Source of the DNA: Kaistia soli DSM 19436
Lineage (GTDB): Bacteria > Pseudomonadota > Alphaproteobacteria > Rhizobiales > Kaistiaceae
Reading direction: 5' to 3'
Assembly (NCBI RefSeq): GCF_900129325.1
Contig: NZ_FQUP01000004.1
Location: forward strand, 521,001 to 585,000
Length of the DNA stretch: 64,000 nucleotides
Part shown: positions 43,687-52,905 of the stretch, piece by piece
Layout of the letters: the number at the start of each line of letters is the position of its first letter
Numbering within the stretch: position 1 is the stretch's first letter
The notes under the pieces: model-generated
The model's input: only the letters and a program-made list of their open reading frames with translations
The model's database searches: none
Told to the model about the DNA's origin: nothing
Translations under genes and position numbers: made by a program

Positions 43687-44328
43687 TCAGACGGCCTTAA
43701 GGGCGGCAGCCTCTGCGGCGAGCGTGGTGATCGCCGCCCAGTCGCCGGCCGCGACCGCCGCCGCCGGGGCAACCCAAGAGCCGCCGACGCACATGACATT
43801 CGGCAGCGCCAGATAGGTCGGCGCGTTCTTGAGGCTGACGCCGCCGGTCGGGCAGAACATCACGCCGGGGATCGGCGAGGACAGCGCCTTCAGATAGGGC
43901 GCGCCCCCTGCCTGTTCGGCTGGGAAGAACTTGGCCGCGCCATAACCCGCCTCAAGCAGCGCCATGGCCTCGCTGGCGGTTGCGATGCCCGGCAGAAGCG
44001 GCACCGGCGATCCGTCGGCATGAGCGAGCAGGCGCGGCGTCGCACCGGGGCTGACCAGGAAGGTCGAGCCGGCAGCGACCGCAGCGTCGAACTGTTTTTC
44101 ATCGAGGATCGTGCCGGCGCCGACATTGGCACCCTCGACCTCGCCCTTGATCGCCCGGATGCATTCGAGCGCGGCCGGCGTGCGCAGCGTCACCTCGAGC
44201 GCCGTCAAGCCGCCGGCAACGAGCGCGCGCGCCAGCGGCACAGCGGTCTTCACATCCTCGATGATGAGCACCGGGACGACGGGGGCGGCTTTGACGATGG
44301 GGAAAAGGGCGGCGAGGTTCTGGGTCAT
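43687..44328 (-). CDS. 2-dehydro-3-deoxy-6-phosphogluconate (KDPG) aldolase-type enzyme
   Basis: Class I aldolase of 213 aa, a trimeric TIM barrel. The Schiff-base Lys133 is in GAAKFFPAEQAGG and the catalytic Glu45 in ALEVTLRTPAALE; PTGGVSL binds phosphate. KDPG aldolase (Entner-Doudoroff) is the standard annotation; related enzymes act on 2-keto-3-deoxy-6-phosphogalactonate or on 4-hydroxy-2-oxoglutarate. No edd gene is adjacent. The frame is open upstream to 44820, but the ATG at 44328 gives the family start. Confidence 0.92.
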   Translation of the reverse strand: MTQNLAALFPIVKAAPVVPVLIIEDVKTAVPLARALVAGGLTALEVTLRTPAALECIRAIKGEVEGANVGAGTILDEKQFDAAVAAGSTFLVSPGATPRLLAHADGSPVPLLPGIATASEAMALLEAGYGAAKFFPAEQAGGAPYLKALSSPIPGVMFCPTGGVSLKNAPTYLALPNVMCVGGSWVAPAAAVAAGDWAAITTLAAEAAALKAV

Positions 44329-44482
44329 GCGCGATTTGTAGCCAATGACGCGCCGCAGCGAAAGAGGCCGCGACGTCGGTTCTAGGCAGCACGGCCGAGC
44401 GGCGCATCGGCAATTGACCCGGCGAAGGGTTGGCTCTATCGCATGCGGCGTCGCACAATCCCTTGGGGGACGCCGGACCGGC

Positions 44483-45157
44483 ATGATCGAACTCGACGCC
44501 GTGAGCCATGATTTCGACGGCCGGCCGGTCCTCGCGGGCATCAACCTCTCGCTCGCCGAGCAGCGGGTCGGAATCGTTGGTGCGAATGGCTCGGGCAAGA
44601 GTACCTTCGCTCGTCTCCTCAACGGCCTCGTCATTCCGAAGGCTGGCCGCGTCCTCATCGATGGCCTCGATACCGCGCATGAGGTCAAGGCCATCAGGCG
44701 CAAGGTCGGCTTCGTTTTCCAGAACCCCGACCACCAGATCGTGATGCCGATCGTCTCCGAGGATCTGGCCTTCGGGCTCAAGGCGCGGAAAGTGCCGAAA
44801 GGCGAGATCGCCAGCCGCATCGACGCGGCCCTTGCCCATTATGGCCTCGGCTATCTCAGGGAACGGCCGGTGCATCAGCTGTCGGGCGGCGAGAAGCAGC
44901 TTGTCGCGCTCTCGGCGGTCCTGGTGACGGAGCCGGAGATCATCGTCTTCGACGAGCCGACGACCCTTCTCGACCTCCGCAACCGCAACCGCGTGGCCGC
45001 CGCCATCGCGGAACTGCCGCATCAGACGATCCTGGTCAGCCACGATCTTGATCTCGTTGCGACATGCGAGCGCGTGCTGATGGTCGAGGACGGCCGGATC
45101 GTCGCGGACGGATCGCCCGGCGAGGTGCTGCGCTTCTATCGCGGGCAGATGCAATGA
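44483..45157 (+). CDS. bioM: biotin ECF transporter ATPase BioM
   Basis: Energy-coupling-factor type ATPase of 224 aa. Walker A is GANGSGKS at residues 33-40, the signature is LSGGEKQLVALSAVL and Walker B is IIVFDEPTTLLD. The CbiO family fold, together with a BioN-type and a BioY protein directly downstream, gives the BioMNY biotin uptake system of rhizobia. The ATG overlaps nothing upstream; the gene overlaps bioN by four bases. I did not find a BioR-type box ahead of it. Confidence 0.92.
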   Translation: MIELDAVSHDFDGRPVLAGINLSLAEQRVGIVGANGSGKSTFARLLNGLVIPKAGRVLIDGLDTAHEVKAIRRKVGFVFQNPDHQIVMPIVSEDLAFGLKARKVPKGEIASRIDAALAHYGLGYLRERPVHQLSGGEKQLVALSAVLVTEPEIIVFDEPTTLLDLRNRNRVAAAIAELPHQTILVSHDLDLVATCERVLMVEDGRIVADGSPGEVLRFYRGQMQ

Positions 45158-45753
45158 CGGTAGGCCTTTACACCATCGGAAGCTCCTGGCTGCATCGCCT
45201 TCCGGCAGGCCCGAAGGTCGGCGCATTGCTGGCAGCCTCGCTCGCGCTTTTCCTCATTGCCTCGCCGCTGGCCGCACTCCTGGCTGTGCCGATCGCTGCC
45301 GGCGTCTATCTCTCGACGGGCGCGCCGCCGGGACGATTGTTGCGCGACCTGCGCGGACCGGCGCTCCTGATCGGCTTCGTCTTCCTGTTTCACCTCGCTT
45401 TCGGATCGGCCGAGGACGGCGCCCTCGCGGTTGCACGCTTTGGCACGCTGATCCTCCTCGCCAGCGCCGTCACGTTGACGACGCCAGTGTCCGAAATGGC
45501 GGAACTGGTCGAATGGCTGCTTGGACCGCTCGCCCGCTTCGGCTTCAGGCCCGAGAAGGTCGGCCTCGCCATCGCGCTCGCCATCCGCTTCATCCCGGTG
45601 ATCGCCGAGGAATACCGCCATATCCGCGAGGCGCAGGCCGCGCGCGGGCTGGGCGGCAATCCGCTCGCCCTCATCGTGCCGCTGGTGATCCGCGCCCTGA
45701 AGGCCGCCGATGCGCTCGCCGATGCGATCGATGCCCGGGGTTATGACGCTTGA
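45154..45753 (+). CDS. bioN: biotin ECF transporter transmembrane protein BioN
   Basis: CbiQ/EcfT-type coupling protein of 199 aa with about five membrane helices (residues 21-50, 64-82, 86-100) and the C-terminal coupling helices with the Ala-Arg-Gly motif (AQAARGLGG, then DAIDARGYDA) that contact the ATPase. Translation is coupled to bioM by an ATGA overlap. The length (about 200 aa) is usual for BioN. Confidence 0.92.
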   Translation: MTVGLYTIGSSWLHRLPAGPKVGALLAASLALFLIASPLAALLAVPIAAGVYLSTGAPPGRLLRDLRGPALLIGFVFLFHLAFGSAEDGALAVARFGTLILLASAVTLTTPVSEMAELVEWLLGPLARFGFRPEKVGLAIALAIRFIPVIAEEYRHIREAQAARGLGGNPLALIVPLVIRALKAADALADAIDARGYDA

Positions 45754-45808
45754 ACCCACCCGTATCAGAGCGAATGATCCAACCCGGATGAATGGGGGCC
45801 ATGAACCG

Positions 45809-46369
45809 ATGACCAGAGACGTTTCCACCCGCGACATCGTCTATATCGCGCTGTTCGCCGCGCTGATGGCGGCGGTCAATCTCGTGCCGCCGATCTTTGT
45901 CGGCTTCCTGCCCGTGCCGATCACGGCGCAGACGCTTGGCGTCATGCTCGCTGGCTGCCTGATCGGCGCCAAGCGCGGCGGCCTCGCCATCCTCCTGTTC
46001 GTCCTGCTGGTGGCCCTCGGCCTGCCGCTGCTCGCGGGCGGCAATGGCGGCCTCGGCGTGTTCTTCGGTCCATCGGCCGGCTTCATCATCTCCTGGCCGA
46101 TCGCGGCCTATGTGACGGGCTGGCTGACCGAGATGAACTGGAAGCGCATGAACGCTGTCTGGTTCTTCATCTTCTCGGTGATCGGCGGCATCGGCATCGT
46201 TTATCTCGTCGGCATTCCCTGGCTCGCCGTCGCGGCCAAGCTGTCGCTGTTCGACGCCGCCAAGGGCTCGCTGGTCTTCGTGCCGGGCGATCTCGTCAAG
46301 GCGGTCGCCGCCGCTCTGATCGCGGAGACGGTGCGCCGCTCCTATCCTCTGATGCAAAGCGCACGCTAA
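45809..46369 (+). CDS. bioY: biotin transporter BioY (S component)
   Basis: Membrane biotin-binding subunit of 186 aa with six predicted helices. BioY signatures include VPITAQTLGVMLAGCLIGAKRGGLAILLFVLLVALGLPLLAGGNGGLGVFFGPSAGFI and the later GDLVKAVAAALIA. The ATG at 45809 has GGGGG about ten bases upstream; in-frame ATGs at 45710 and 45788 are less likely. It lies 55 bases behind bioN and ends at a strong terminator. Confidence 0.93.
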   Translation: MTRDVSTRDIVYIALFAALMAAVNLVPPIFVGFLPVPITAQTLGVMLAGCLIGAKRGGLAILLFVLLVALGLPLLAGGNGGLGVFFGPSAGFIISWPIAAYVTGWLTEMNWKRMNAVWFFIFSVIGGIGIVYLVGIPWLAVAAKLSLFDAAKGSLVFVPGDLVKAVAAALIAETVRRSYPLMQSAR

Positions 46370-46375
46370 GATGAA

Positions 46376-46403
46376 AAAGGGCCGGCGCTGACGCCGGCCC
46401 TTT
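46376..46403 (+). terminator. bidirectional terminator between bioY and ileS
   Basis: AAAGGGCCGGCG and CGCCGGCCCTTT form a perfect twelve-base stem with a CTGA loop. T residues follow on the minus strand (TTTTTC), and TTTGATATT on the plus strand. It serves both convergent genes. Confidence 0.9.
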
Positions 46404-46424
46404 GATATTAGGAAGTGGATCGCC

Positions 46425-49400
46425 TCAGCGGGCGACGCGCACGCCGATCGACACGGGCTCATCAAGCAGCTTCGTCTCGGAGACGAAGCCTTCCGGCGTC
46501 CCATCGGTCGGACGGATGGTCTCGGCCAGCGTCTCAGCCTTCACCGTTGCCTCATGCGCGAAGACAGCATCGCCCGAGCCGTTGGCGAACTTCACCTCGA
46601 TATGGATGCGGTCCGACACCTGCAGTCCCGCATCCTTTCGCGCCACCTGGACGAGGCGGATGAAGTCGCGCGCGATGCCCTCGCGTTCGAGCGCCGCGTC
46701 GACATGCGTATCGAGCACGACGACACCGGCCGCGCCGTCGAAGGCGACGGCGTCGAGGCCGTCATTGGCCTTGAAGCGCAGCTCATACTCGCCCGGCTCG
46801 ATCGTCTCGCCGGCAACCGCGTAGCGTCCCTCGCCAAGCGCCGTCCACTGGCCGGCCCGCGCCGCGTTCAGCACGTCCTTCAGACCCTTGCCGAGCCGCT
46901 TGCCGATCTTCGGATCGACGGCGAGCACGACCTGGCCGAAGGCGGACGGGTCGACCGCCAGCACGACTTCCTTGACGTTGACCTCATCGGCGATGACGTC
47001 CTTGAGCAGCGCCAGCTTCTCGAAGCCGGGATGGGCGACGGTCAGCGAACGCAGCGGAAGGCGCGTGCGCAGGTTCTTGATTGTGCGGATCGACGCCGCG
47101 GCCGAAGCGACCGTGCGCGCGAGATCCATCCGCTCGACCAGCGCCGCATCGGCGACGAGGGCCTGCGCATCCGGCCAGTCGGCGAGATGCACGCTTTCCC
47201 CATCCACCAGCGCGCGATGGATATGCTCGGTCAGGAACGGCAGGAACGGCGCCAGCGCGCGCGTCATGGTGACGAGCACGGTATAGAGCGTGTCATAGGC
47301 CGCCTGCTTGTCGGCGTCCTTCTCACCCTTCCAGAACCGCTCGCGCGAGCGGCGGATGAACCAGTTGTTCAGCGCCTCGATAAAGGGCGGGAACGCGTTT
47401 GTCGCCCCTGCAAGGTCGAGCCGATCCATCGCGACCTCGATGCCGCGGATGAGGTCGCCCGTCTTCGCCAGGATATAGCGATCGAGTTCCGCCTCGGCAG
47501 AGGTGACCATCCGGCCCTTGATGCCGTCAATATTGGCGTAGAGCGTGAAGAACGAATAGGCGTTCCAGATCGGCAGCATCACCTGCCGCACGGTCTCGGC
47601 GATGGCGCGGCCGTCTTTCGGCATCGCGAGATCGCCGCCCGATAGAAGCGGTGAGGACACGAGATACCAGCGTAGCGCGTCAGCGCCATAGGTATTGAAG
47701 ACGTCTATCGGATCCGGATAGTTCTTCAGCCGCTTCGAGAGCTTCTGCTTGTTCTCGTCGAGCACCACGCCATGGCAGATCACCTGCCGGAACGGCGCCT
47801 TGTCGAACAGTGCGGTCGACATGACCATCAGCAGGTAGAACCAGCCCCGCGTCTGCGCGACATATTCGACGATGAAATCGCCGGGGAAATGCTCGTCGAA
47901 CCACTCCTTGTTCTCGAACGGGTAATGCGCCTGCGCAAACGGCATCGAGCCGCTTTCGAACCAGCAGTCGAGCACGTCCTCGACGCGCCGCATGACCGAC
48001 TTCCCCGTGGGATCGTCGGGATTGGGGCGCGTCAGGTCGTCGACATAGGGGCGGTGCAGGTCATGCGGGCGCACGCCGAAATCCCGCTCGATTTCGTCGA
48101 GCGAGCCATAGACGTCGATACGCGGATAGTTCGGATCGTCCGACTTCCACACCGGGATCGGCGAGCCCCAGAAGCGATTGCGGCCGATATTCCAGTCGCG
48201 CGCATTTTCCAGCCACTTGCCGAACAGGCCGTCGCGGACATGCTCCGGCACCCAGGTGATGCCCTGGTTGAGCTCGACCATGCGATCCTTGAAGGCGGTG
48301 ACCTTCACATACCAGGAGCGCAGCGCCTTGTAGATCAGCGGTTGGTCGGTGCGCCAGCAATGCGGATAATTGTGGTCGTAAGTCTCGTGGCGGAGCACAT
48401 CGCCCTGATGCTTCAGGTCACGGATCACGTCCTTGTTGGCCTCGAAGACGTTCTTGCCCTGATAGGCCGGCACGAGATCGGTGAAATCACCGGCGAAATC
48501 GACCGGATCGACAACCGGGACACCGTTCGCCTGGGCCAGCGCCATGTCGTCCTCGCCGAAGGCGGGCGCGATATGCACGACGCCCGTGCCGTCGGTCATT
48601 TCGATGAACGAGCCGGCATGGATGCGGAACGCGCCATTCTCGCGTTCATTCGCGAAGAAGGGGAACAGCGGCTGATAGGTGCGGCCGACCAGATCGGCGC
48701 CCGTGACGGTCGCTACCTCGGCATAGCCGGTCAGTTCATGCGCATAGTTGGCAACCAGTGGCGCGCCAATGATCAGCCTTTCGCCGTCCTTCTCCAGCAC
48801 CGCATAGTCGCCATCCGCCTTGACCGCGAGGGCCATGTTGGACGGCAATGTCCACGGCGTCGTTGTCCAGGCGAGCACCTTCGTCGGGAGCTCGCCCGGC
48901 AGCGGATCGAGCGTGAAGCCGACGGTCAGCGCCGGGTCCTGGCGCATGCGGAACGAATTGTCGAGGCGGGTCTCGGAGATCGAGAGCGATGTCTGCGCGG
49001 CCCAGGAATAAGGGACGACGCGGTAGCCCTCATAGACCAGTCCCTTGTCATAGAGCTGCTTGAACGCCCACATGGTGCTTTCCATGTAGGGCAGGTCCAT
49101 CGTCTTGTAATCGTTTTTGAAATCGACCCAGCGCGCCGAGCGGGTGACATAATATTCCCAATCGGCGGTGAACTGCTGCACCGAGGTCCGGCAATGCTCG
49201 TTGAAGCGGGCCATGCCATATTTCAGGATCTCGATCCGTCCGGAGATGCCGAGTTCCTTCTCGGACTGCAATTCGGCAGGCAGGCCGTGGCAATCCCAGC
49301 CGAAACGGCGATCGACCACCTTACCGCGCATCGTCTGGTAGCGCGGCACCAGATCCTTCACGAAACCGGTGACGAGATGGCCGTAATGCGGCAGGCCGTT

Positions 49401-49586
49401 CGCGAAGGGCGGGCCGTCATAGAACACGAATTCGCTGGCACCCTGGTCGCGCCGCTGCGCGATCGAACGCTCGAAGGTCTCGTTCTCCTTCCACCACGCA
49501 CCGATCGTTTCCTCGATCTTCGGGAACGACGGCGAGGGATCGGCGGCGGGATAAACGGTCTTCGCAGCGGTCGTGGCAGCTGTCAT
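46425..49586 (-). CDS. ileS: isoleucyl-tRNA synthetase, type 2 (eukaryote-like)
   Basis: Class I synthetase (1053 aa) that charges tRNA-Ile. The HIGH motif is HYGH at residues 67-70 (FANGLPHYGH) and the KMSKS motif is KLSKR at 615-619, continued by LKNYPDP. The KxSKR-xKNYPDP form, the length, the segment NSFRMRQDPALTVGF and the absence of the Cys-rich zinc tail all mark the type-2 (eukaryote-like, mupirocin-insensitive) IleS, while many related bacteria have the shorter type 1. The editing domain (GSFIEMTDGTGVVHIAPAFGEDD) is present. It is monocistronic and likely essential. Confidence 0.95.
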   Translation of the reverse strand: MTAATTAAKTVYPAADPSPSFPKIEETIGAWWKENETFERSIAQRRDQGASEFVFYDGPPFANGLPHYGHLVTGFVKDLVPRYQTMRGKVVDRRFGWDCHGLPAELQSEKELGISGRIEILKYGMARFNEHCRTSVQQFTADWEYYVTRSARWVDFKNDYKTMDLPYMESTMWAFKQLYDKGLVYEGYRVVPYSWAAQTSLSISETRLDNSFRMRQDPALTVGFTLDPLPGELPTKVLAWTTTPWTLPSNMALAVKADGDYAVLEKDGERLIIGAPLVANYAHELTGYAEVATVTGADLVGRTYQPLFPFFANERENGAFRIHAGSFIEMTDGTGVVHIAPAFGEDDMALAQANGVPVVDPVDFAGDFTDLVPAYQGKNVFEANKDVIRDLKHQGDVLRHETYDHNYPHCWRTDQPLIYKALRSWYVKVTAFKDRMVELNQGITWVPEHVRDGLFGKWLENARDWNIGRNRFWGSPIPVWKSDDPNYPRIDVYGSLDEIERDFGVRPHDLHRPYVDDLTRPNPDDPTGKSVMRRVEDVLDCWFESGSMPFAQAHYPFENKEWFDEHFPGDFIVEYVAQTRGWFYLLMVMSTALFDKAPFRQVICHGVVLDENKQKLSKRLKNYPDPIDVFNTYGADALRWYLVSSPLLSGGDLAMPKDGRAIAETVRQVMLPIWNAYSFFTLYANIDGIKGRMVTSAEAELDRYILAKTGDLIRGIEVAMDRLDLAGATNAFPPFIEALNNWFIRRSRERFWKGEKDADKQAAYDTLYTVLVTMTRALAPFLPFLTEHIHRALVDGESVHLADWPDAQALVADAALVERMDLARTVASAAASIRTIKNLRTRLPLRSLTVAHPGFEKLALLKDVIADEVNVKEVVLAVDPSAFGQVVLAVDPKIGKRLGKGLKDVLNAARAGQWTALGEGRYAVAGETIEPGEYELRFKANDGLDAVAFDGAAGVVVLDTHVDAALEREGIARDFIRLVQVARKDAGLQVSDRIHIEVKFANGSGDAVFAHEATVKAETLAETIRPTDGTPEGFVSETKLLDEPVSIGVRVAR

Positions 49587-49729
49587 GGCGGATCGTCTTC
49601 AAACTGAAAGGGCGGAAATCGGCGCCTTCGATAGCGCCTTTGAGCGGCGGGCGCCACCCCTTGGGCAGGCGTGGCGCGCCGGACGGACAGATATGGGATC
49701 GCGACCCTCCGATTGGAAGGCGGATTGGA

Positions 49730-50821
49730 TCAGCCGCGCTTTCGGCTGATTCGGTTCACATGGCCCATCTTGCGGCCGGGGCGGCTCTCGGCCTTGCCAT
49801 AGAGATGCAGCCGCGCGCCGGGCTCGGCAGCAAGCGCGTGCCAGTCGTCCGCATCGGCGCCGATGAGATTGGTCATCACCGCATCGGAATGGCGTCGCGT
49901 ATCGGCAAGCGGCCAGCCCGCAATGGCGCGGATATGGTTCTCGAACTGCGAGGCGCCGGCGCCATCCTGCGTCCAATGGCCGGAATTGTGCACGCGTGGC
50001 GCAATCTCGTTCACGACGAGACGCTCCGACGTCCCTTCCTCGACCAGGAACATCTCGACCGCCAGCAGCCCGACATAATCGAGCGCCTCGGCGATGCGGA
50101 TGCCGAGCGCACGCGCTTCGGCGGCGGTCTCCGGCCGGATCGCAGCGGGCACAGTGGATGTATGAAGGATGTGATTGCGATGCACGTTCTCGGTGATGTC
50201 GTAGACGGCGGTCTCCCCGCCACGTCCGCGCACCACCAGCGCCGAGACCTCGCGCGCGAAGGAGATGAAACCTTCCAGGACTGCCGGGCGGTGGCCGAGC
50301 GCCTCATAGGCCGCGGCGGCATCGTCGCCCGGCATGATCTTCACCTGGCCCTTGCCGTCATAGCCGAACCGGCGCGTCTTGAGGATCGCCGGACGGCCGA
50401 GCCTCTCGAGCGCGGCCTCGAGATCGTTGAGACTGTCGACGGCGGCAAAGGGCGCGACATCGATGCCGAGCGAGCGCATCAGCTCCTTCTCGGAAAGCCG
50501 GTCCTGCGACGCCGCCAGCGCCCGGACGCCCGGAAGCACGGCGACCTGGTCGCTGAGGAATTCGGCCGTGGTCGCGGGGACGTTTTCGAACTCATAGGTA
50601 ATGACGTCGACGGAACCCGCGAAAGCCGCGAGCGCAGCTTCGTTCTCATAGGAGGCGACCGTTCGCGCCGCAGCGACATCGAAGGCCGGACTCTCGCCAT
50701 CCGGACAATAGATGTGGCAGCGGAAACCGAGTTCGGCGGCCGCGACGGCCAGCATGCGGCCGAGCTGTCCGCCACCGAGAATCCCGATGGTCGAGCCCGG
50801 CTTGAGGTTGTTCTCAGGCAT
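49730..50821 (-). CDS. purK: 5-(carboxyamino)imidazole ribonucleotide synthase PurK
   Basis: ATP-grasp enzyme of purine synthesis, joining bicarbonate to AIR (363 aa, usual size). The N-terminal [12 protein letters not shown] is the PurK signature; [19 protein letters not shown] and [28 protein letters not shown] are ATP-grasp elements. It overlaps purE by eight bases and the two form one unit. The 143 bases between purK and ileS show no gene. Confidence 0.96.
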   Translation of the reverse strand: MPENNLKPGSTIGILGGGQLGRMLAVAAAELGFRCHIYCPDGESPAFDVAAARTVASYENEAALAAFAGSVDVITYEFENVPATTAEFLSDQVAVLPGVRALAASQDRLSEKELMRSLGIDVAPFAAVDSLNDLEAALERLGRPAILKTRRFGYDGKGQVKIMPGDDAAAAYEALGHRPAVLEGFISFAREVSALVVRGRGGETAVYDITENVHRNHILHTSTVPAAIRPETAAEARALGIRIAEALDYVGLLAVEMFLVEEGTSERLVVNEIAPRVHNSGHWTQDGAGASQFENHIRAIAGWPLADTRRHSDAVMTNLIGADADDWHALAAEPGARLHLYGKAESRPGRKMGHVNRISRKRG

Positions 50822-51311
50822 CGCGCACCGGCTCCTCCGCGACCCGCGCCGTCTGGTCAGCGCGCCACTGGTCTAGCCGCGCGGCAAGCGCCGCGTCCTC
50901 GAGAGCCAGGATCGCGGCGGCGAGCAAAGCCGCATTGACGGCGCCGGCCCGACCGATGGCCAGTGTGCCGACAGGAACGCCAGCCGGCATCTGAACGATC
51001 GAAAGCAGACTGTCCTGGCCGGACAGCGCCTTGGATTCCACGGGAACGCCGAGCACCGGCAGCGGCGTCATCGCCGCGCACATGCCGGGCAGATGCGCGG
51101 CGCCACCGGCGCCGGCGATGATCACCTTGTGCCCTGCCGCGCGCGCGCCGGTCGCGAAGGCGACGAGGCGATCGGGCGTCCGATGCGCGGAGACGATGCG
51201 GTCGTCATGGCGAATGCCGAGCGCGTCGAGGGTTTCAGCGGCCGCCTTCATGGTCTGCCAGTCGGATTGGCTGCCCATGATGATGGCGACCGGCGCAGCG
51301 GATCCTGCCAA
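50814..51311 (-). CDS. purE: 5-(carboxyamino)imidazole ribonucleotide mutase PurE
   Basis: Catalyses NCAIR to CAIR rearrangement in purine synthesis (165 aa). The signature [14 protein letters not shown] is at the N-terminus, followed by SAHRTPDRL and [25 protein letters not shown], which bind the ribonucleotide. A GTG at 51347 would add 12 residues; however, GGAG stands eight bases before a TTG at 51311, which I prefer. Either start gives a complete enzyme. Overlaps purK. Confidence 0.94.
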   Translation of the reverse strand: MAGSAAPVAIIMGSQSDWQTMKAAAETLDALGIRHDDRIVSAHRTPDRLVAFATGARAAGHKVIIAGAGGAAHLPGMCAAMTPLPVLGVPVESKALSGQDSLLSIVQMPAGVPVGTLAIGRAGAVNAALLAAAILALEDAALAARLDQWRADQTARVAEEPVRDA

Positions 51312-51501
51312 GCGCGTCTCTCCATGTCGTCGTGATGCGGCGGACACTATAAAGCTCGAACGATGCGCGCAAGCACGCGCCGGAAAAACTGCGCAGCCGT
51401 CGCGTAGGTTGCAGCTAAGGAATTGCGAAACCTGCGCAAACGATTTCCGTCATCGCCATCGTTAACCGAAGCTGAACCAGTTTGACCTCACCATTCCCTC
51501 C

Positions 51502-52182
51502 ATGCCCGACCCGCGTATCGCCTCTCCGCTGCAGCAGCATTCCCCCGACCTGGACCGGCCGACGCGCCGCATGACCATTGCGGCCGAGGACGAACTCGCG
51601 GCCGTCCCGGTGGAGCAGCGGGCGCTGGTGGTGAGGCTCTCGCAGGAAGTTGCAGCGCTGCGCGCAGCGCTCGACCTCAGCCGCCACCGTATCGCGACCC
51701 TCGAGGTCGAGGCGGCCGTCGATCCGGTCTCCGGTCTTCTCAACCGCCGCACATTCGATCGCGAAGTGGAAAAGGCGGCAGCCTTCCGCAATCGCTACCA
51801 GACACCCGCTGTCGGCGTGCTCATTGCGATCGATGGTCTCGCCGCCGTCGCGGAGCGGCATGGGCAGCAAGTCGCCAATCGCGTTCTCGGTACGATCGGC
51901 GTGCGGCTGAAGGGCGTCATGCGCTCGTGCGACGTCGCCGCCCGCATCGATCCCTATCAGTTCGCGCTCGTCCTGTGGAACGCCGCCGCTGTGGATTGCC
52001 AGCCACGGCTCGACGCATTGCGGGCAGCGGTGGGCGGCATGGACCGTCTTCTTGAAGGGCGCGTCGCAGCCGTGAGCGCGCGCATCGCGGCGGCGCAGAT
52101 CCAGCCCGATGAAACGCCGGACGGGCTCATCACGCGGATCGAGACGCTGCTCGGCGCGCGGCGCCGGGCCCCCCGCGGCTAG
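51502..52182 (+). CDS. degenerate GGDEF domain protein
   Basis: 226 aa soluble protein. An N-terminal tail and short coiled coil (residues 35-68, VEQRALVVRLSQEVAALRAALDLSRHRIATLE) lead into a GGDEF fold recognised by DPVSGLLNRRTFDREVEKA and the later alpha-beta pattern. The catalytic RxGGDEF is replaced by RIDPYQFA, so it cannot make cyclic di-GMP; it may bind a nucleotide or a partner. It is divergent from purEK and convergent with the YdcH gene. Confidence 0.8.
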   Translation: MPDPRIASPLQQHSPDLDRPTRRMTIAAEDELAAVPVEQRALVVRLSQEVAALRAALDLSRHRIATLEVEAAVDPVSGLLNRRTFDREVEKAAAFRNRYQTPAVGVLIAIDGLAAVAERHGQQVANRVLGTIGVRLKGVMRSCDVAARIDPYQFALVLWNAAAVDCQPRLDALRAAVGGMDRLLEGRVAAVSARIAAAQIQPDETPDGLITRIETLLGARRRAPRG

Positions 52183-52191
52183 CGCCGATAA

Positions 52192-52398
52192 TCAGGCGAT
52201 GATGTCCGGCAGGAGCTGATCTTCAAGCACGGCGATCCGGTCCTTCAGCGCCAACTTCTTCTTCTTCAGCCGTTGGATGCGGAGCGGGTCGATCTTGCCC
52301 GTTTCGGACATCACGGAGATGGCGGCATCGAGATCGCTGTGCTCCTGCCTGAGGCGTGCCAGCTCGAACCGGATCTCCTGTTCTTCTTCCTCAGTCAT
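52192..52398 (-). CDS. YdcH family (DUF465) small coiled-coil protein
   Basis: 68 aa. The sequence LARLRQEHSDLDAAISVM, then KIDPLRIQRLKKKKLALKDRIAVLE, is the DUF465/YdcH pattern of two helices with a KKKKLALKD core. The frame opens earlier at 52491, but the start at the ATG in MTEEEEQE fits family length. No clear ribosome site. Function unknown. A second paralogue lies 257 bases away on the plus strand. Confidence 0.85.
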   Translation of the reverse strand: MTEEEEQEIRFELARLRQEHSDLDAAISVMSETGKIDPLRIQRLKKKKLALKDRIAVLEDQLLPDIIA

Positions 52399-52655
52399 AC
52401 ACACCCGACCCCGCCGCGCCGCCGCCGGAGGACGGCCGCTGCTCTCGGCAGGAGGATACATGCTCGTCTGGCGGCTTGCGAGCCGTTTCACCGCCAGCCC
52501 CTTGAACGAGGCTCGAATGCCTACACATCAGAAGAGGGAGATGGTCAGCCGGCGGTGTCACGAAAGCGTCATCAGGGCGCCGCGGCGTTCGACAGTCCCC
52601 CGGGTTTGTGGCACGATCCGCGTGCCGTCATTGCAAGCGAAGGGAGGCATTTCAT

Positions 52656-52838
52656 ATGTCCATGCTGTCGCATCTTGAAGCGCTGGAGCGTCGTCATGAG
52701 GCGCTCGACAAGGAAATCGAGGATGTGATGAAGACTCATCCCAGCATCGATCCACTCCAGATCAAGGCGCTCAAACGCAAGAAGCTTCAGGTCAAGGACG
52801 AGATTGCCAGATTGAAGGATGACACGACGATGCACTGA
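52656..52838 (+). CDS. YdcH family (DUF465) small coiled-coil protein
   Basis: 60 aa. LSHLEALERRHEALDKEIEDVM, then SIDPLQIKALKRKKLQVKDEIARLKD, the same two-helix pattern as its divergent neighbour at 52192. AGGGAGG lies eight bases before the ATG at 52656, giving confidence in this start. The family is found in most alphaproteobacteria and has no assigned role. It ends 26 bases before a strong terminator. Confidence 0.88.
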   Translation: MSMLSHLEALERRHEALDKEIEDVMKTHPSIDPLQIKALKRKKLQVKDEIARLKDDTTMH

Positions 52839-52863
52839 GCATCGGCCCAACGCACCAGTTTCG

Positions 52864-52898
52864 GAAAGCGCCGCGTTGCCACGCGGCGCTTTCTTTTT
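52864..52898 (+). terminator. rho-independent terminator after the YdcH gene
   Basis: GAAAGCGCCGCGT and ACGCGGCGCTTTC form a perfect 13-base stem with a four-base loop, followed by five T residues. It is placed between convergent genes. Confidence 0.9.
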
Positions 52899-52905
52899 GT
52901 CCGCC

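Noticed and set aside
44329..44482. BioR operator ahead of bioM
   Set aside because: No TTATAGATA-like half-sites were visible in the 154 bases upstream.
47772..49607. 611-codon frame opposite ileS
   Set aside because: It lies completely antisense to a clear isoleucyl-tRNA synthetase and has no conserved motif.
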